DNA from: PCC-10605 sp964409355
Lineage (GTDB): Bacteria > Cyanobacteriota > Cyanobacteriia > Cyanobacteriales > Cyanobacteriaceae
Length of the DNA: 30,580 nucleotides
Assembly: GCA_964409355.1 (NCBI GenBank)
Contig: CAYPDC010000042.1
Coordinates: forward strand, 1-30,580
Direction: 5' to 3'
Position 1 is the first letter of the stretch, and each line of letters opens with the position of its first letter. The translations under genes and the position numbers were made by a program. Below the pieces are notes generated by a model, which had not been told where the DNA came from, ran no database searches, and worked only from the letters and a program-made list of their open reading frames with translations. Positions 8,256 through 15,516 of the stretch are shown one piece after another.

Positions 8256-9041
8256 TCACTCCGTTGGACTGGCTTCGATAAAATTAATCAATGTACCAAT
8301 ACTTTCAATTTCTACCGTTACTTTATCCCCGACTTGTAACGGGGCAATTCCGTCTGGAGTACCTGTTAAAATCACATCCCCCGGTAATAATGTCATGATT
8401 TGAGAAATATAAGCCACCAATTCTTCTGGAGAGAAAACCATGTCTGATAATAATGCTGATTGTTTCGGGCGTTCTTCATCTTCATTGAGATAAGTTTGTA
8501 ATCTTGCCCCAGAAGTCAATTCTCGCACAATCCAAGGTCCTAGGGGACAAAATGTGTCAAATCCCTTCGCTCTACTCCATTGTCCGTCCTTTTTCTGCAA
8601 ATCTCTGGCGGTTATGTCATTGGCAATGGTATAGCCCCAAATTTTGTCCTTTGCATCTTCTATATTACAATTTTTGGTGCGATCGCCAATTATCAATGCC
8701 AATTCCCCTTCAAAATCAACTCGTTGAGACTGTTTAGGATAAATAACAGCTTGTTCATGAGCAATAATAGCAGAAGGAGGCTTAAGAAAAATTAACGGCT
8801 CTTTCGGTACATCAGAACCCATTTCCTCTGCATGAGCAGAATAATTTTTCCCCACTGCTACAATTTTGGAAGGGGCGCAGGGAGGAAGTAAGCGATAATC
8901 AGATTCAGGTAAAATCAAATCTGTGACTTTTCCATTTAACCAAGGAGGTGCATCTAACACTTCTACCGTGCGGTTAAGTTGTAATCGCCCATAATAGGTT
9001 TGTCCCTTATTGGTTTTTACCCTGACATAACGTTGTGCCAT
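8256..9041 (-). CDS. Fumarylacetoacetate hydrolase family protein
   Basis: This soluble metal-dependent enzyme belongs to the FAH superfamily, whose members hydrolyse or decarboxylate diketo acids (fumarylpyruvate hydrolase and oxaloacetate decarboxylase are examples). The conserved core has KNYSAHAEEMG, FLKPPSA, the metal ligands in VDFEGELALIIG, ANDITARDLQ, KGFDTFCPLGPW and the C-terminal TGTPDGIAPLQ. The length of 261 residues fits. An in-frame ATG two codons upstream (9047) is possible, but MAQRYVRV is preferred as the start. The exact substrate cannot be named. It is divergent from rpsF. Confidence 0.88.
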   Translation of the reverse strand: MAQRYVRVKTNKGQTYYGRLQLNRTVEVLDAPPWLNGKVTDLILPESDYRLLPPCAPSKIVAVGKNYSAHAEEMGSDVPKEPLIFLKPPSAIIAHEQAVIYPKQSQRVDFEGELALIIGDRTKNCNIEDAKDKIWGYTIANDITARDLQKKDGQWSRAKGFDTFCPLGPWIVRELTSGARLQTYLNEDEERPKQSALLSDMVFSPEELVAYISQIMTLLPGDVILTGTPDGIAPLQVGDKVTVEIESIGTLINFIEASPTE

Positions 9042-9163
9042 AATCAAAAATTGAATGAAATAATGATAAATGATTGTGCAATAAATTCTTTTCTGCTATA
9101 AATATATAAGCACTATTGTCCAAAAGTATCAATAAAATTATTAAAGACAAAAGTGAAACCTTG

Positions 9164-9213
9164 CTTCTAATTAAAAGAAGCCTTTATAGTCCAAAAGGAG
9201 AACTAACAAAAAA
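9164..9213 (+). promoter_or_regulatory. rpsF leader with small hairpin and ribosome binding site
   Basis: The leader has a small hairpin, GCTTCT and AGAAGC around a 7-base loop (9164-9182). A strong AAGGAG ribosome site (9195-9200) lies 13 bases before the rpsF ATG. The hairpin could matter for regulation. The known S6:S18 autoregulatory motif was not recognised. Confidence 0.45.
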
Positions 9214-9636
9214 ATGATTAATACCTATGAAATGATGTTCGTCTTGCGTCCTGATTTAACTCAAGAGCAAGTTAACGGACAAATGCGCAAATATCGTGAA
9301 TTCTTAAAAGAAAATGGTGCTGAGAAAGTCTCTATGCAAGTTTGGGGGAAACGCCGTTTAGCCTATCCTATTAACAAGTTTCAAGATGGTGTTTACATTC
9401 TAACCCATTATACGGGGGATGGTTCTCAAGTTGCTCTGGTAGAAAGAGATATGCGTTTAGGAGAAAATGTACTGCGTTATCTCACCATTAAATTCAATGA
9501 AGATTTTGAGTTTGAGGAAAGAGATATTTCTGAAGTTCAATCTAGTGCTTCTGAGCCCCCCATTGAGTTACCTACTCCTGTTAAAGAAGAAGCGGTAGTA
9601 GAAACTGTTGAAGAAACTGAAGCCGTTGAGGCCTAA
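9214..9636 (+). CDS. rpsF: 30S ribosomal protein S6
   Basis: S6 binds 16S rRNA together with S18 in the platform of the small subunit. The sequence INTYEMMFVLRPDLTQEQV, the block WGKRRLAYPINKFQDGVYIL and the LRYLTIKFNEDF segment are diagnostic. The last 40 residues form an acidic tail rich in Glu, Val and Pro, longer than the roughly 100-residue core; tails of this kind are common in cyanobacteria. A strong AAGGAG site supports the start. Unlike in many bacteria, rpsR does not follow. The next gene is a DUF1818 gene 27 bases downstream, probably in the same transcript. Confidence 0.96.
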   Translation: MINTYEMMFVLRPDLTQEQVNGQMRKYREFLKENGAEKVSMQVWGKRRLAYPINKFQDGVYILTHYTGDGSQVALVERDMRLGENVLRYLTIKFNEDFEFEERDISEVQSSASEPPIELPTPVKEEAVVETVEETEAVEA

Positions 9637-9663
9637 TCTCTAATTTTCAAGGGGTGAAACGAC

Positions 9664-10020
9664 TTGATTAAACAAGGTAAGGGATGGCGTATTGGTTGGA
9701 AATCTACTCAAACAATCTATCAGGGTTTACTTGGTGGAGAAGATTGGGCAATGGAATTAACCCTTGCGGAGATGGAGGACTTTTGCCGTCTTTTCCCTGA
9801 AATTAATCAAGCTGTCACGGAAATTCGTCAGCATCTAATGGATCACGAAAGTGTTGTTTGTGAGGTGGAGAGTGAGTTACTCTGGTTAGGTGCAGAGGGT
9901 TTTCCTGATAATTTTTCTTTGAGAATTATTCTTTCTCAGGGAAGGGGGTGTGAGGGGACTTGGACTGCGGAGGTTATACCTCATCTGTTACAAGCAGTTC
10001 AGTCCTTTCAAGTATTTTAA
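9664..10020 (+). CDS. DUF1818 family protein
   Basis: This is a small soluble protein of a family restricted to cyanobacteria and plants; its function is unknown. Typical features are the N-terminal KQGKGWRIGW, the YQGLLGGEDWAMELT block, FCRL and the central E-LLWLGAEGFPDNFSLR segment. The start is a TTG at 9664, chosen because the family begins right at this point and no in-frame ATG occurs before residue 30. An AAGGGG-like site lies about ten bases before it. It follows rpsF by 27 bases and probably shares its transcript, with tRNA-Pro just after. Confidence 0.85.
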   Translation: MIKQGKGWRIGWKSTQTIYQGLLGGEDWAMELTLAEMEDFCRLFPEINQAVTEIRQHLMDHESVVCEVESELLWLGAEGFPDNFSLRIILSQGRGCEGTWTAEVIPHLLQAVQSFQVF

Positions 10021-10066
10021 CTTGACATTTATCATTTTATCGTTTAAAATAGTCTAATGTGTTAAA

Positions 10067-10140
10067 CGGGGCGTAGCGCAGCTTGGTAGCGCACCACTTT
10101 GGGGTAGTGGGGGTCGTGGGTTCAAATCCCGCCGCTCCGA
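10067..10140 (+). tRNA. tRNA-Pro(GGG)
   Basis: A 74-base cloverleaf can be drawn. The acceptor stem CGGGGCG pairs with CGCTCCG with one G-T pair. The anticodon arm is CCACT-TTGGGGT-AGTGG with anticodon GGG, and the T arm has GTGGG-TTCAAAT-CCCGC. The discriminator base is A. CCA is not encoded. It reads CCC and CCU codons. Confidence 0.96.
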
Positions 10141-10587
10141 TTCGGTACGGCACCAAATTAAATGTCGTCGGTGACAAATTGCAAATTAGGGTTTGCTGAA
10201 TAAATCAGAAAGCTATTAAAATCAAGGGTTTAGACATACCATATTTACAAAAAAGTAGGCGTTTTTGGCAATTTTTACTTAAAAACTGAGTATTTTTTAC
10301 TAAATTTTATTTAAAACAACTTTTGGGTTTTTTTAAGATTGATTAATCAATCAAGGTGCTGAAAAACAATAAAATCAATAAACATAAGTTTTTTATCAAT
10401 TCTTTAACCTAACACCTAACACACTTCGGCTACCCTCAGTGCATCGCCTGATACCTGACACCTTTCATCACTTAAGATTTTATGTCGAACTCAGATAAAT
10501 TAGATTCAGAAAAAACCGAAAAATGTCAGAAAAACTCTGACATTGTCTAATTTTATCAGTAAAGTCTGTTAAGCCAATTGAAATTAC
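10141..10587. other. Intergenic region between tRNA-Pro and the sigma factor gene
   Basis: This 447-base spacer has no convincing gene. It contains a possible insertion-sequence end (GGGTTTGCTGAATAAATC near 10191-10208), a 16-bp perfect palindrome (GATTGATTAATCAATC, about 10338-10353), degenerate heptamer repeats near 10404-10465, a single family D end (TTTTATGTCGAACTCAG, about 10479-10495) and the terminator of the sigma factor gene. Confidence 0.55.
10505..10544 (-). terminator. Intrinsic terminator of the sigma factor gene
   Basis: Read on the minus strand, a perfect 9-bp stem with a 5-base loop (AATGTCAGA / TCTGACATT, 10522-10544) is followed by a T-rich tail, TTTTTCGGTTTTTTC. It begins 44 bases after the stop codon of the sigma factor gene. 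It is the clearest Rho-independent terminator in the window. Confidence 0.85.
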
Positions 10588-11586
10588 CTACATTGCGAGA
10601 ATGTACTCTTTGACACTGCTTCTCTTTTTGCGAAGATGAGCTAGTGCTTGTTGTTCCAATTGACGCACTCTTTCACGGCTAATATTCATTCTCTGTCCTA
10701 TTTTAGCCAGAGACAATTCTTTCCCGTCTTCTAAACCGAATCTGAGTTTTACTACTTGCTGTTGTTGAGGAGTCAATTCCCCTAATAGTTTGTGCAAGTC
10801 TTGACGCATTAGCTCTTGAGTGATGTATTTATCTGGGGATACTCCTTCATCTTCTAATAACTCAGACAATTCCGTATCCTGATTATCCCCTACTTTCACA
10901 TCTAAAGAAATGGGTTGACGGGCAATACTGAAATACTCACGAATCTGTGCTGGTTCTAAATCTAATGCTTCAGCAATTTCGTTAGGGCTAGGACTTCTAC
11001 CCAATTTTTGGGATAATTCTCGCTGGGTTTTCTTGATTTTATTTAGTTTTTCTGTAATGTGAATGGGAAGACGAATGGTTCTAGCCTGTTGTGCGATCGC
11101 ACGGGTAATTGCCTGACGAATCCACCAGTAAGCATAGGTAGAGAATTTAAAGCCCTTAGTGGGATCAAATTTCTCCACACCTCTTTCTAAACCGAGACTT
11201 CCCTCCTGAATCAGATCTAAAAACTCCATGTTACGTTTTTGATACTTCTTGGCGATCGCAACTACAAGACGTAAATTAGCCTCAATCATTTTTTGTTTTG
11301 CCCGTTTTCCCTGATGAATAATTTTTTTTACTTCATTAGGGGTTTTATTTGCGGTATCTGCCCATTCTTCCAAAGTTGCTTCTCTTTGTAATTTCTCCTC
11401 TAAATTCTCCTTAATATCATAGAGAGACATCATACTTTGCACCTGTTTGCCAAAAACAATTTCTTGCTCATGACTCAGAAGAGGAACTTTGCCGATTTCT
11501 TGTAGATAGGTACGCACCATATCCACTGTACTAACTCTTCTCTTATCAATACTATTAATATTTGCGGTAACTTTAGCATTGGACAT
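10588..11586 (-). CDS. Group 2 RNA polymerase sigma factor (sigma-70 family)
   Basis: This is an alternative principal-like sigma factor that directs RNA polymerase to promoters under stress or changed light and carbon supply. Region 1.2 (VRTYLQEIGKVPLLSHEQE), region 2 (LVVAIAKKYQKRNMEFLDLI, then FKFSTYAYWWIRQAITRAIA), region 3 and region 4 with the helix-turn-helix ISRERVRQLEQQALAHLRK are all present. At 332 residues it lacks the long N-terminus of cyanobacterial SigA, so it is a group 2 factor, closest in layout to SigB, SigC or SigD. Which one cannot be decided by eye. An AGGAG site lies about 13 bases before the ATG. It is a single gene with its own terminator and is divergent from the Ssl1498-type gene. 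Confidence 0.93.
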   Translation of the reverse strand: MSNAKVTANINSIDKRRVSTVDMVRTYLQEIGKVPLLSHEQEIVFGKQVQSMMSLYDIKENLEEKLQREATLEEWADTANKTPNEVKKIIHQGKRAKQKMIEANLRLVVAIAKKYQKRNMEFLDLIQEGSLGLERGVEKFDPTKGFKFSTYAYWWIRQAITRAIAQQARTIRLPIHITEKLNKIKKTQRELSQKLGRSPSPNEIAEALDLEPAQIREYFSIARQPISLDVKVGDNQDTELSELLEDEGVSPDKYITQELMRQDLHKLLGELTPQQQQVVKLRFGLEDGKELSLAKIGQRMNISRERVRQLEQQALAHLRKKRSSVKEYILAM

Positions 11587-12022
11587 AGGGCTTATTCTCT
11601 CCTAACTTTCAGCTCAATGTTGTTTTCAGGATAGGACTTCTCCAACCTTAAAATAAAAATCTAGTCTGAATGACTTAAACTAATTTTCTGAATATTATTC
11701 CTATATAGACGTTAACTCCTTTACAAAAGTTCACTATTTACAAAATTTTGCCAGAAAGCATCAAATCAATGTAAACTGTTGACCATTGTGAATAATGTTA
11801 ATTTTGTTAACAAAAATAATGAGATTGTGCGCCTTGATTATATGATGACAGATTTATCATCATAAGGGTAGGGTAATTTTTTGTGGGATCACCGAACTTA
11901 GCTGTGAAGATATTAGTAATGTAGCAAAATTTAAGATTTTCTTGACAATTTTGATCAGATAATGAATATGTGATTGAATATCGTCACACTAACACAATTA
12001 ATTTTATTTGAGGTTATTGATT
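11587..12022. promoter_or_regulatory. Divergent regulatory region of the sigma factor and Ssl1498-type genes
   Basis: This 436-base AT-rich spacer holds the promoters of both divergent genes. A -35-like TTGACA at 11942-11947 is followed 17 bases later by AATATG (11965-11970), a weak -10 candidate for the plus-strand gene. An inverted repeat TATGATGA...TCATCATA (11841-11864) could be an operator or a small hairpin. A GAGG ribosome site at 12010-12013 sets the ATG at 12023. No coding sequence is seen. Confidence 0.5.
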
Positions 12023-12199
12023 ATGCCCTATACAACAGAAGACGGTGGCAGACTTAACAATTTTGCTAATGAGCCTAAAGTTTACGAAGCTGAACCTCCT
12101 ACGGGGAAAGAAAAACGTAACTATGTTATTTGGGCGGTTTTAGCTTTGATTCTTGTCGGTGGTGTAATTGCGATCGCTTTTTACGCTTCTAACGTCTAA
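12023..12199 (+). CDS. Ssl1498-type light-harvesting-like small membrane protein
   Basis: This 58-residue cyanobacterial protein has the N-terminal signature MPYTTEDGGRLNNFANEPKV and the stretch PPTGKEKRNY, followed by one membrane helix (about 35-54). Family members are annotated as light-harvesting-like proteins linked to photosystem biogenesis; the exact role is unsettled. The ATG at 12023 is chosen over an upstream TTG because of the family N-terminus and the GAGG site nine bases before it. A 20-bp palindrome follows 42 bases after the stop. The gene stands alone. Confidence 0.9.
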   Translation: MPYTTEDGGRLNNFANEPKVYEAEPPTGKEKRNYVIWAVLALILVGGVIAIAFYASNV

Positions 12200-12241
12200 T
12201 CTAATTAGGGTTTAGGTGTTGGCTGAGTTCGGAGTTCGTAG

Positions 12242-12261
12242 AGACGTATCATGATACGTCT
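12242..12261. repeat. Perfect 20-bp palindrome
   Basis: Positions 12242-12261 (AGACGTATCATGATACGTCT) form a perfect palindrome downstream of the Ssl1498-type gene. It can fold as a hairpin in RNA of either strand, but no T-run follows. Similar AGACGTA-type palindromes occur as dispersed repeats in cyanobacteria, so it is listed as a repeat and not as a terminator. Confidence 0.7.
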
Positions 12262-12335
12262 GTACTGGAGTTTATGGTTAATGTACAGTGCCAAATTAAT
12301 TATATAAGGTGACAAAATAATCGGAGGTAGTGGTA

Positions 12336-12797
12336 ATGATAGCTCAATTAATCACAAACCAAACAAATTTATACGATACTGACCATCATCTCTGGGTATT
12401 GGATACAGTAAAAAAGTTAGAAAATAGAGATTTGGATTCCCTTGATTGGGAGAATTTGATTGAGGAGGTATTAGGGTTGAGTAGAAGTGACAAAAGAAAA
12501 CTAGAAAGTTTATTAATGAGATTGATCGAACATCTTTTAAAGTTAGGTTATTGGGAATCGGAAAAAGAAAGAAATAAAGGACATTGGCAAGGAGAAATCC
12601 GTAATTTTCGTAAACAAATAAAAAAAGAATTAAAAGCAAGTCCTAGTCTTAAAGGTTATTTACAAGAGATATTTGAAGAATCTTATCAAGATAGTAGAGA
12701 AATTGTCAGCGATAAATCTCAACTTCCTCTCAATAGCTTCCCCGAAAGTCCGATCGCATCTCTCGAAGAAATCCTCGATGAAAACTGGCTTCCCTAA
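12336..12797 (+). CDS. DUF29 family protein
   Basis: This is a 153-residue helical protein of the DUF29 family, common and often present in many copies in cyanobacteria; its function is unknown. The pattern of LYDTDHHLWVLDTVKKLENR, DWENLIEEVLGLSRSDKRKL, LLKLGYWESEKERNKGHW and the C-terminal DENWLP is typical. The CGGAGG ribosome site at 12322-12327 supports the ATG at 12336 and not the GTG two codons earlier. The neighbours give no functional hint. The DNA after the stop is filled with short repeats, as is usual for this mobile-like family. Confidence 0.88.
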   Translation: MIAQLITNQTNLYDTDHHLWVLDTVKKLENRDLDSLDWENLIEEVLGLSRSDKRKLESLLMRLIEHLLKLGYWESEKERNKGHWQGEIRNFRKQIKKELKASPSLKGYLQEIFEESYQDSREIVSDKSQLPLNSFPESPIASLEEILDENWLP

Positions 12798-12952
12798 AGT
12801 GCGATGCCAAGATGCCAAAGGCACAGCTACGCTGCACGCACCTCTTATCGATTCTCCCCTTACAGTCGAACTAAAATTGAATTTTTCTTAGTCGCTTTAG
12901 CCGACACTTCCACTATCGCTCAGTGTATCGCTTTAGCTATTAGCCTTGTCAA
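12798..12952. repeat. Repeat-rich spacer between convergent DUF29 and DUF3782 genes
   Basis: The spacer holds GTCGCTTTAGCCGAC (about 12889-12903), a small hairpin word also seen at about 16711-16725, followed by TTAGCTATTAGC in both places. AAGGCACAGCTACGCTGCACG near 12818 looks like another dispersed repeat. No gene is seen. Confidence 0.5.
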
Positions 12953-13606
12953 TTAAGCTAATTCAAAACGATCGGCATAACTATATAATTCAATGCCCAA
13001 TTTTTTTGCTACAGGTTTAGCTCGATCATGCACCATAGGACATACTACCAGTTTACGATCGACCTTCCTTTGATGACGTTTTTCATAAAAGGCGACTTTG
13101 CGATCGAAAATATATATATCAGATTTACTCATGGAAGATTTGATTTCACATAGTATTAAAAGACCATTTTTAACAATCACGTCAATTTCCACTTGATCAG
13201 GTCTGCCAAAGACTTCTCCTTCATCATCAAATTCATTAACGTTAATTACTTCCACTCCAAAGGAATCTTCTAAAATGTCTTTAAGTCCATTGCGAAAACT
13301 GGCTTCCGAGTATAAGCCCCATCTTGAACCTAAAGCTCCAATGGTACTATCAAATTTTTTATCTAGTCTTTTTATCTCCTCAAGAAGTTGCTTATTGAAA
13401 TTATTTTGTTCATCCCATTTACGGGCTTGTTCTTCTCTATCTCGTTGTAATTCTGCTAAAGTGCGATCGAATTTACTCTCAGTTTCCTGTTTGGGAGAAT
13501 AATATTCAGAAACGGTACGCAAGATAAAATCCCGAATTAGGGGATCTTTGCTAATCAATTCAGGAAGTTGTTGTTGAATGATATTTTTGATTTCTGTTTC
13601 TGTCAT
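12953..13606 (-). CDS. DUF3782 / PD-(D/E)XK nuclease-like protein with coiled coil
   Basis: The 217-residue protein has a helical, coiled-coil N-terminal half (about residues 35-85, rich in Glu, Lys, Asp and Gln). The C-terminal half resembles the PD-(D/E)XK fold: FGRPDQVEIDVIV supplies the Asp and LLILCEIKSSM the E-x-K motif. DUF3782 proteins of this layout are widespread in cyanobacteria and other bacteria. They are predicted nucleases, but the biological role is unknown. The gene stands alone, flanked by repeats. A link to defence is possible but not shown here. Confidence 0.85.
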   Translation of the reverse strand: MTETEIKNIIQQQLPELISKDPLIRDFILRTVSEYYSPKQETESKFDRTLAELQRDREEQARKWDEQNNFNKQLLEEIKRLDKKFDSTIGALGSRWGLYSEASFRNGLKDILEDSFGVEVINVNEFDDEGEVFGRPDQVEIDVIVKNGLLILCEIKSSMSKSDIYIFDRKVAFYEKRHQRKVDRKLVVCPMVHDRAKPVAKKLGIELYSYADRFELA

Positions 13607-13691
13607 GGCTTTTTATTCTACTTTTAAGCTCTGTTTTTATTATATGCTCTAGCTTCCATTACTCAGATGCGATCGCCCTCAAGACTTCTGT

Positions 13692-13807
13692 ACCTGAGTT
13701 CGACATAAAATATTTATTTAAAATTAATTTAATGTCAGTTTATGTCAATTATCAATACTTTTCACGAATTTACTACCTTAACCGACAATGTTATATCGAA
13801 CTGAGGT
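13692..13807. mobile_element. Family D MITE-like element
   Basis: The element is 116 bp long with 20-bp terminal inverted repeats: ACCTGAGTTCGACATAAAAT at the left and the reverse complement of ACCTCAGTTCGATATAACAT at the right (three mismatches). Single ends of the same type occur near 2234 and 10479. It has no coding capacity. Confidence 0.7.
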
Positions 13808-13812
13808 GGTAA

Positions 13813-13917
13813 TATAGCAATCCGTTATGAGTTGTGAGAATACTATCCCCCCTAACCCCCCTTAAATAAAGGGGGAATTTAGTTGAAATTTCTCATAAAT
13901 GATTCCTGATTGCTATA
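13813..13917. mobile_element. Family A MITE-like element, copy 1
   Basis: The element is 105 bp long and begins TATAGCAATC and ends GATTGCTATA. The ends form an imperfect inverted repeat of about 28 bp that reaches to GTGAGAA / TTCTCAT. The middle has a CCCCCCTAACCCCCC and AAAGGGGG pairing. TA at both tips fits a TA target duplication of the IS630/Tc1-mariner kind, which is an inference. Copies 2 and 3 are at 19107 and 20438. Confidence 0.75.
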
Positions 13918-14085
13918 GTAAAAATGAAGATGTAGAATAGAAAAAGCAAAACAGTAAAAGCGTTGAGACAATATTTGAGAGACTATTTTCCTGACAGTGA
14001 ATCTGTAAATCGTGCTTTAGGAAACTTAATTAATTTAATCCCTAAAAACGATCTAATATTTAAGTATAAATATAGGTAAAAAATT

Positions 14086-15516
14086 ATGAGTAAAACTGTT
14101 ATTATTGATCCTGTTACTCGCATCGAAGGTCATGCTAAAATTTCTATTTATTTAGATGATCAAGGAGAAGTAAATGATGCCCGTTTTCATGTGGTAGAAT
14201 TTCGGGGCTTTGAAAAATTCTGCGAAGGTCGCCCCATGTTTGAAATGGCTGGAATTACCGCTCGTATTTGTGGCATTTGCCCTGTCAGTCATCTCCTCGC
14301 CTCTGCTAAAACTGGTGATAAAATTCTCGGTGTCAAAATTTTTCCTAGTGCGGAAAAACTCCGCCGTTTGATGAATTTGGCACAAATTACCCAATCCCAC
14401 GCCCTTTCATTTTTCCATCTAAGTAGCCCTGATTTTCTCCTCGGTTGGGATAGCAACCCCTCAACCCGTAACGTTTTCGGCTTAATGGCGGCTGATCCAG
14501 ATTTGGCTCGTGCTGGTATTCGTTTACGGGGTTTTGGACAAAATATTATTGAATTACTCGGTGCAAGAAAAATCCATGCGGCATGGGCTGTGCCGGGGGG
14601 AGTACGATCGCCCCTTTCTGAGTCTGGCCGACAGTGGATTATTGAAAATCTCCCTGAAGCGAAGCAAACCACCGCATTAGCTTTAAATCTGCTTAAAAGG
14701 CTCTTAGATAGCCAATTAGTCACCGAAGCAGACGTATTTGGCAAATTTGACTCTCTTTTTATGAGTTTAGTGGCGGATAACGGTAATTGGGAACACTACG
14801 GAGGTCATATTCGCTTTGTGGATAGTCAAGGAAACATTGTTGCTGACAAACTCAGTGAAGACGATTATCAAGATTATTTGGGAGAAGCCGTGGAAAATTG
14901 GTCTTATCTCAAATTTCCGTATTATAAACCATTGGGCTACCCTGACGGTATTTACAGAGTCGGTCCCCTTGCCCGTTTAAATGGGTGCGATCGCATCGGT
15001 ACACCTGAAGCGGATAAAGAGTTACAGGAATTTCGTCACCGTGCAGGAGGGCGAGTTGCCACTTCCTCTTTCTTCTATCATTATGCTCGTTTATTAGAGA
15101 TTGTCGCCTGTTTAGAACAAATAGGAATCTTGATGGATGATCCTGATCTAGTTTCCCCTAGAGTGCGATCGCAGGCTGGAATTAATTTTTTAGAAGGTAT
15201 TGGGGTAAGCGAAGCCCCTCGTGGTACATTATTCCATCATTACCAAGTGGACGAAAACGGCTTAATTAAAAAGGTTAACCTGATTATTGCCACAGGGCAG
15301 AATAACCTCGCTATGAATAAAACCGTCACCCAGATAGCCAAACATTACATTCATGGCAATGACATCCCCGAAGAAATGCTTAATCGTGTAGAGGCGGGAA
15401 TACGCTGTTATGATCCCTGTTTGAGTTGTTCTACCCATGCGATCGGACAAATGCCTTTACACATTGAATTAGTATCTCCAGAAGGAAAAGTCATTGCTTC
15501 CCATCAACGAGATTAA
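14086..15516 (+). CDS. hoxH: Bidirectional [NiFe]-hydrogenase large subunit HoxH
   Basis: HoxH carries the Ni-Fe active site of the cytoplasmic NAD(P)-linked bidirectional hydrogenase HoxEFUYH, which makes or uses H2 during fermentation and at the onset of light. The nickel ligands are Cys62 and Cys65 (RICGICPVSH) and Cys445 and Cys448 (DPCLSCSTH). The 25 residues after His451 are the C-terminal extension that the HoxW protease is expected to remove once the metal is in place, so the protein is encoded as a normal precursor. The length of 476 residues is normal. hoxY, hoxU, hoxW and hyp genes are all absent from the window, so hoxH is separated from its usual operon. Its stop overlaps the stop of the convergent methyltransferase gene by three bases. 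Confidence 0.97.
   Translation: MSKTVIIDPVTRIEGHAKISIYLDDQGEVNDARFHVVEFRGFEKFCEGRPMFEMAGITARICGICPVSHLLASAKTGDKILGVKIFPSAEKLRRLMNLAQITQSHALSFFHLSSPDFLLGWDSNPSTRNVFGLMAADPDLARAGIRLRGFGQNIIELLGARKIHAAWAVPGGVRSPLSESGRQWIIENLPEAKQTTALALNLLKRLLDSQLVTEADVFGKFDSLFMSLVADNGNWEHYGGHIRFVDSQGNIVADKLSEDDYQDYLGEAVENWSYLKFPYYKPLGYPDGIYRVGPLARLNGCDRIGTPEADKELQEFRHRAGGRVATSSFFYHYARLLEIVACLEQIGILMDDPDLVSPRVRSQAGINFLEGIGVSEAPRGTLFHHYQVDENGLIKKVNLIIATGQNNLAMNKTVTQIAKHYIHGNDIPEEMLNRVEAGIRCYDPCLSCSTHAIGQMPLHIELVSPEGKVIASHQRD

Larger units (their letters stand above)
13607..14085. other. hoxH upstream region with two adjacent MITE-like elements
   Basis: This 479-base spacer between the divergent DUF3782 and hoxH genes holds a family D element (13692-13807) and a family A element (13813-13917) almost touching each other. 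After them an open frame (13937-14080, without ATG or GTG) reads RQYLRDYFPDSESVNRALGN near its middle. It looks like the tail of a lost gene, but its family was not recognised. The hoxH promoter must lie within this region; no clear boxes were seen. Confidence 0.55.

Noticed and set aside
10191..10372. Possible insertion sequence remnant (GGGTTTGCTGAATAAATC and later GGTGCTGAAAAACAATAAA)
   Set aside because: The first word resembles known IS ends, but no inverted partner or transposase fragment is visible, so it is only mentioned within the spacer entry.
12673..12891. 72-codon frame on the plus strand
   Set aside because: It overlaps the DUF29 gene in another frame and continues into repeat DNA.
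14289..14744. Open frame of 151 codons on the minus strand
   Set aside because: Antisense to hoxH, which is certain; the frame has no family signature.
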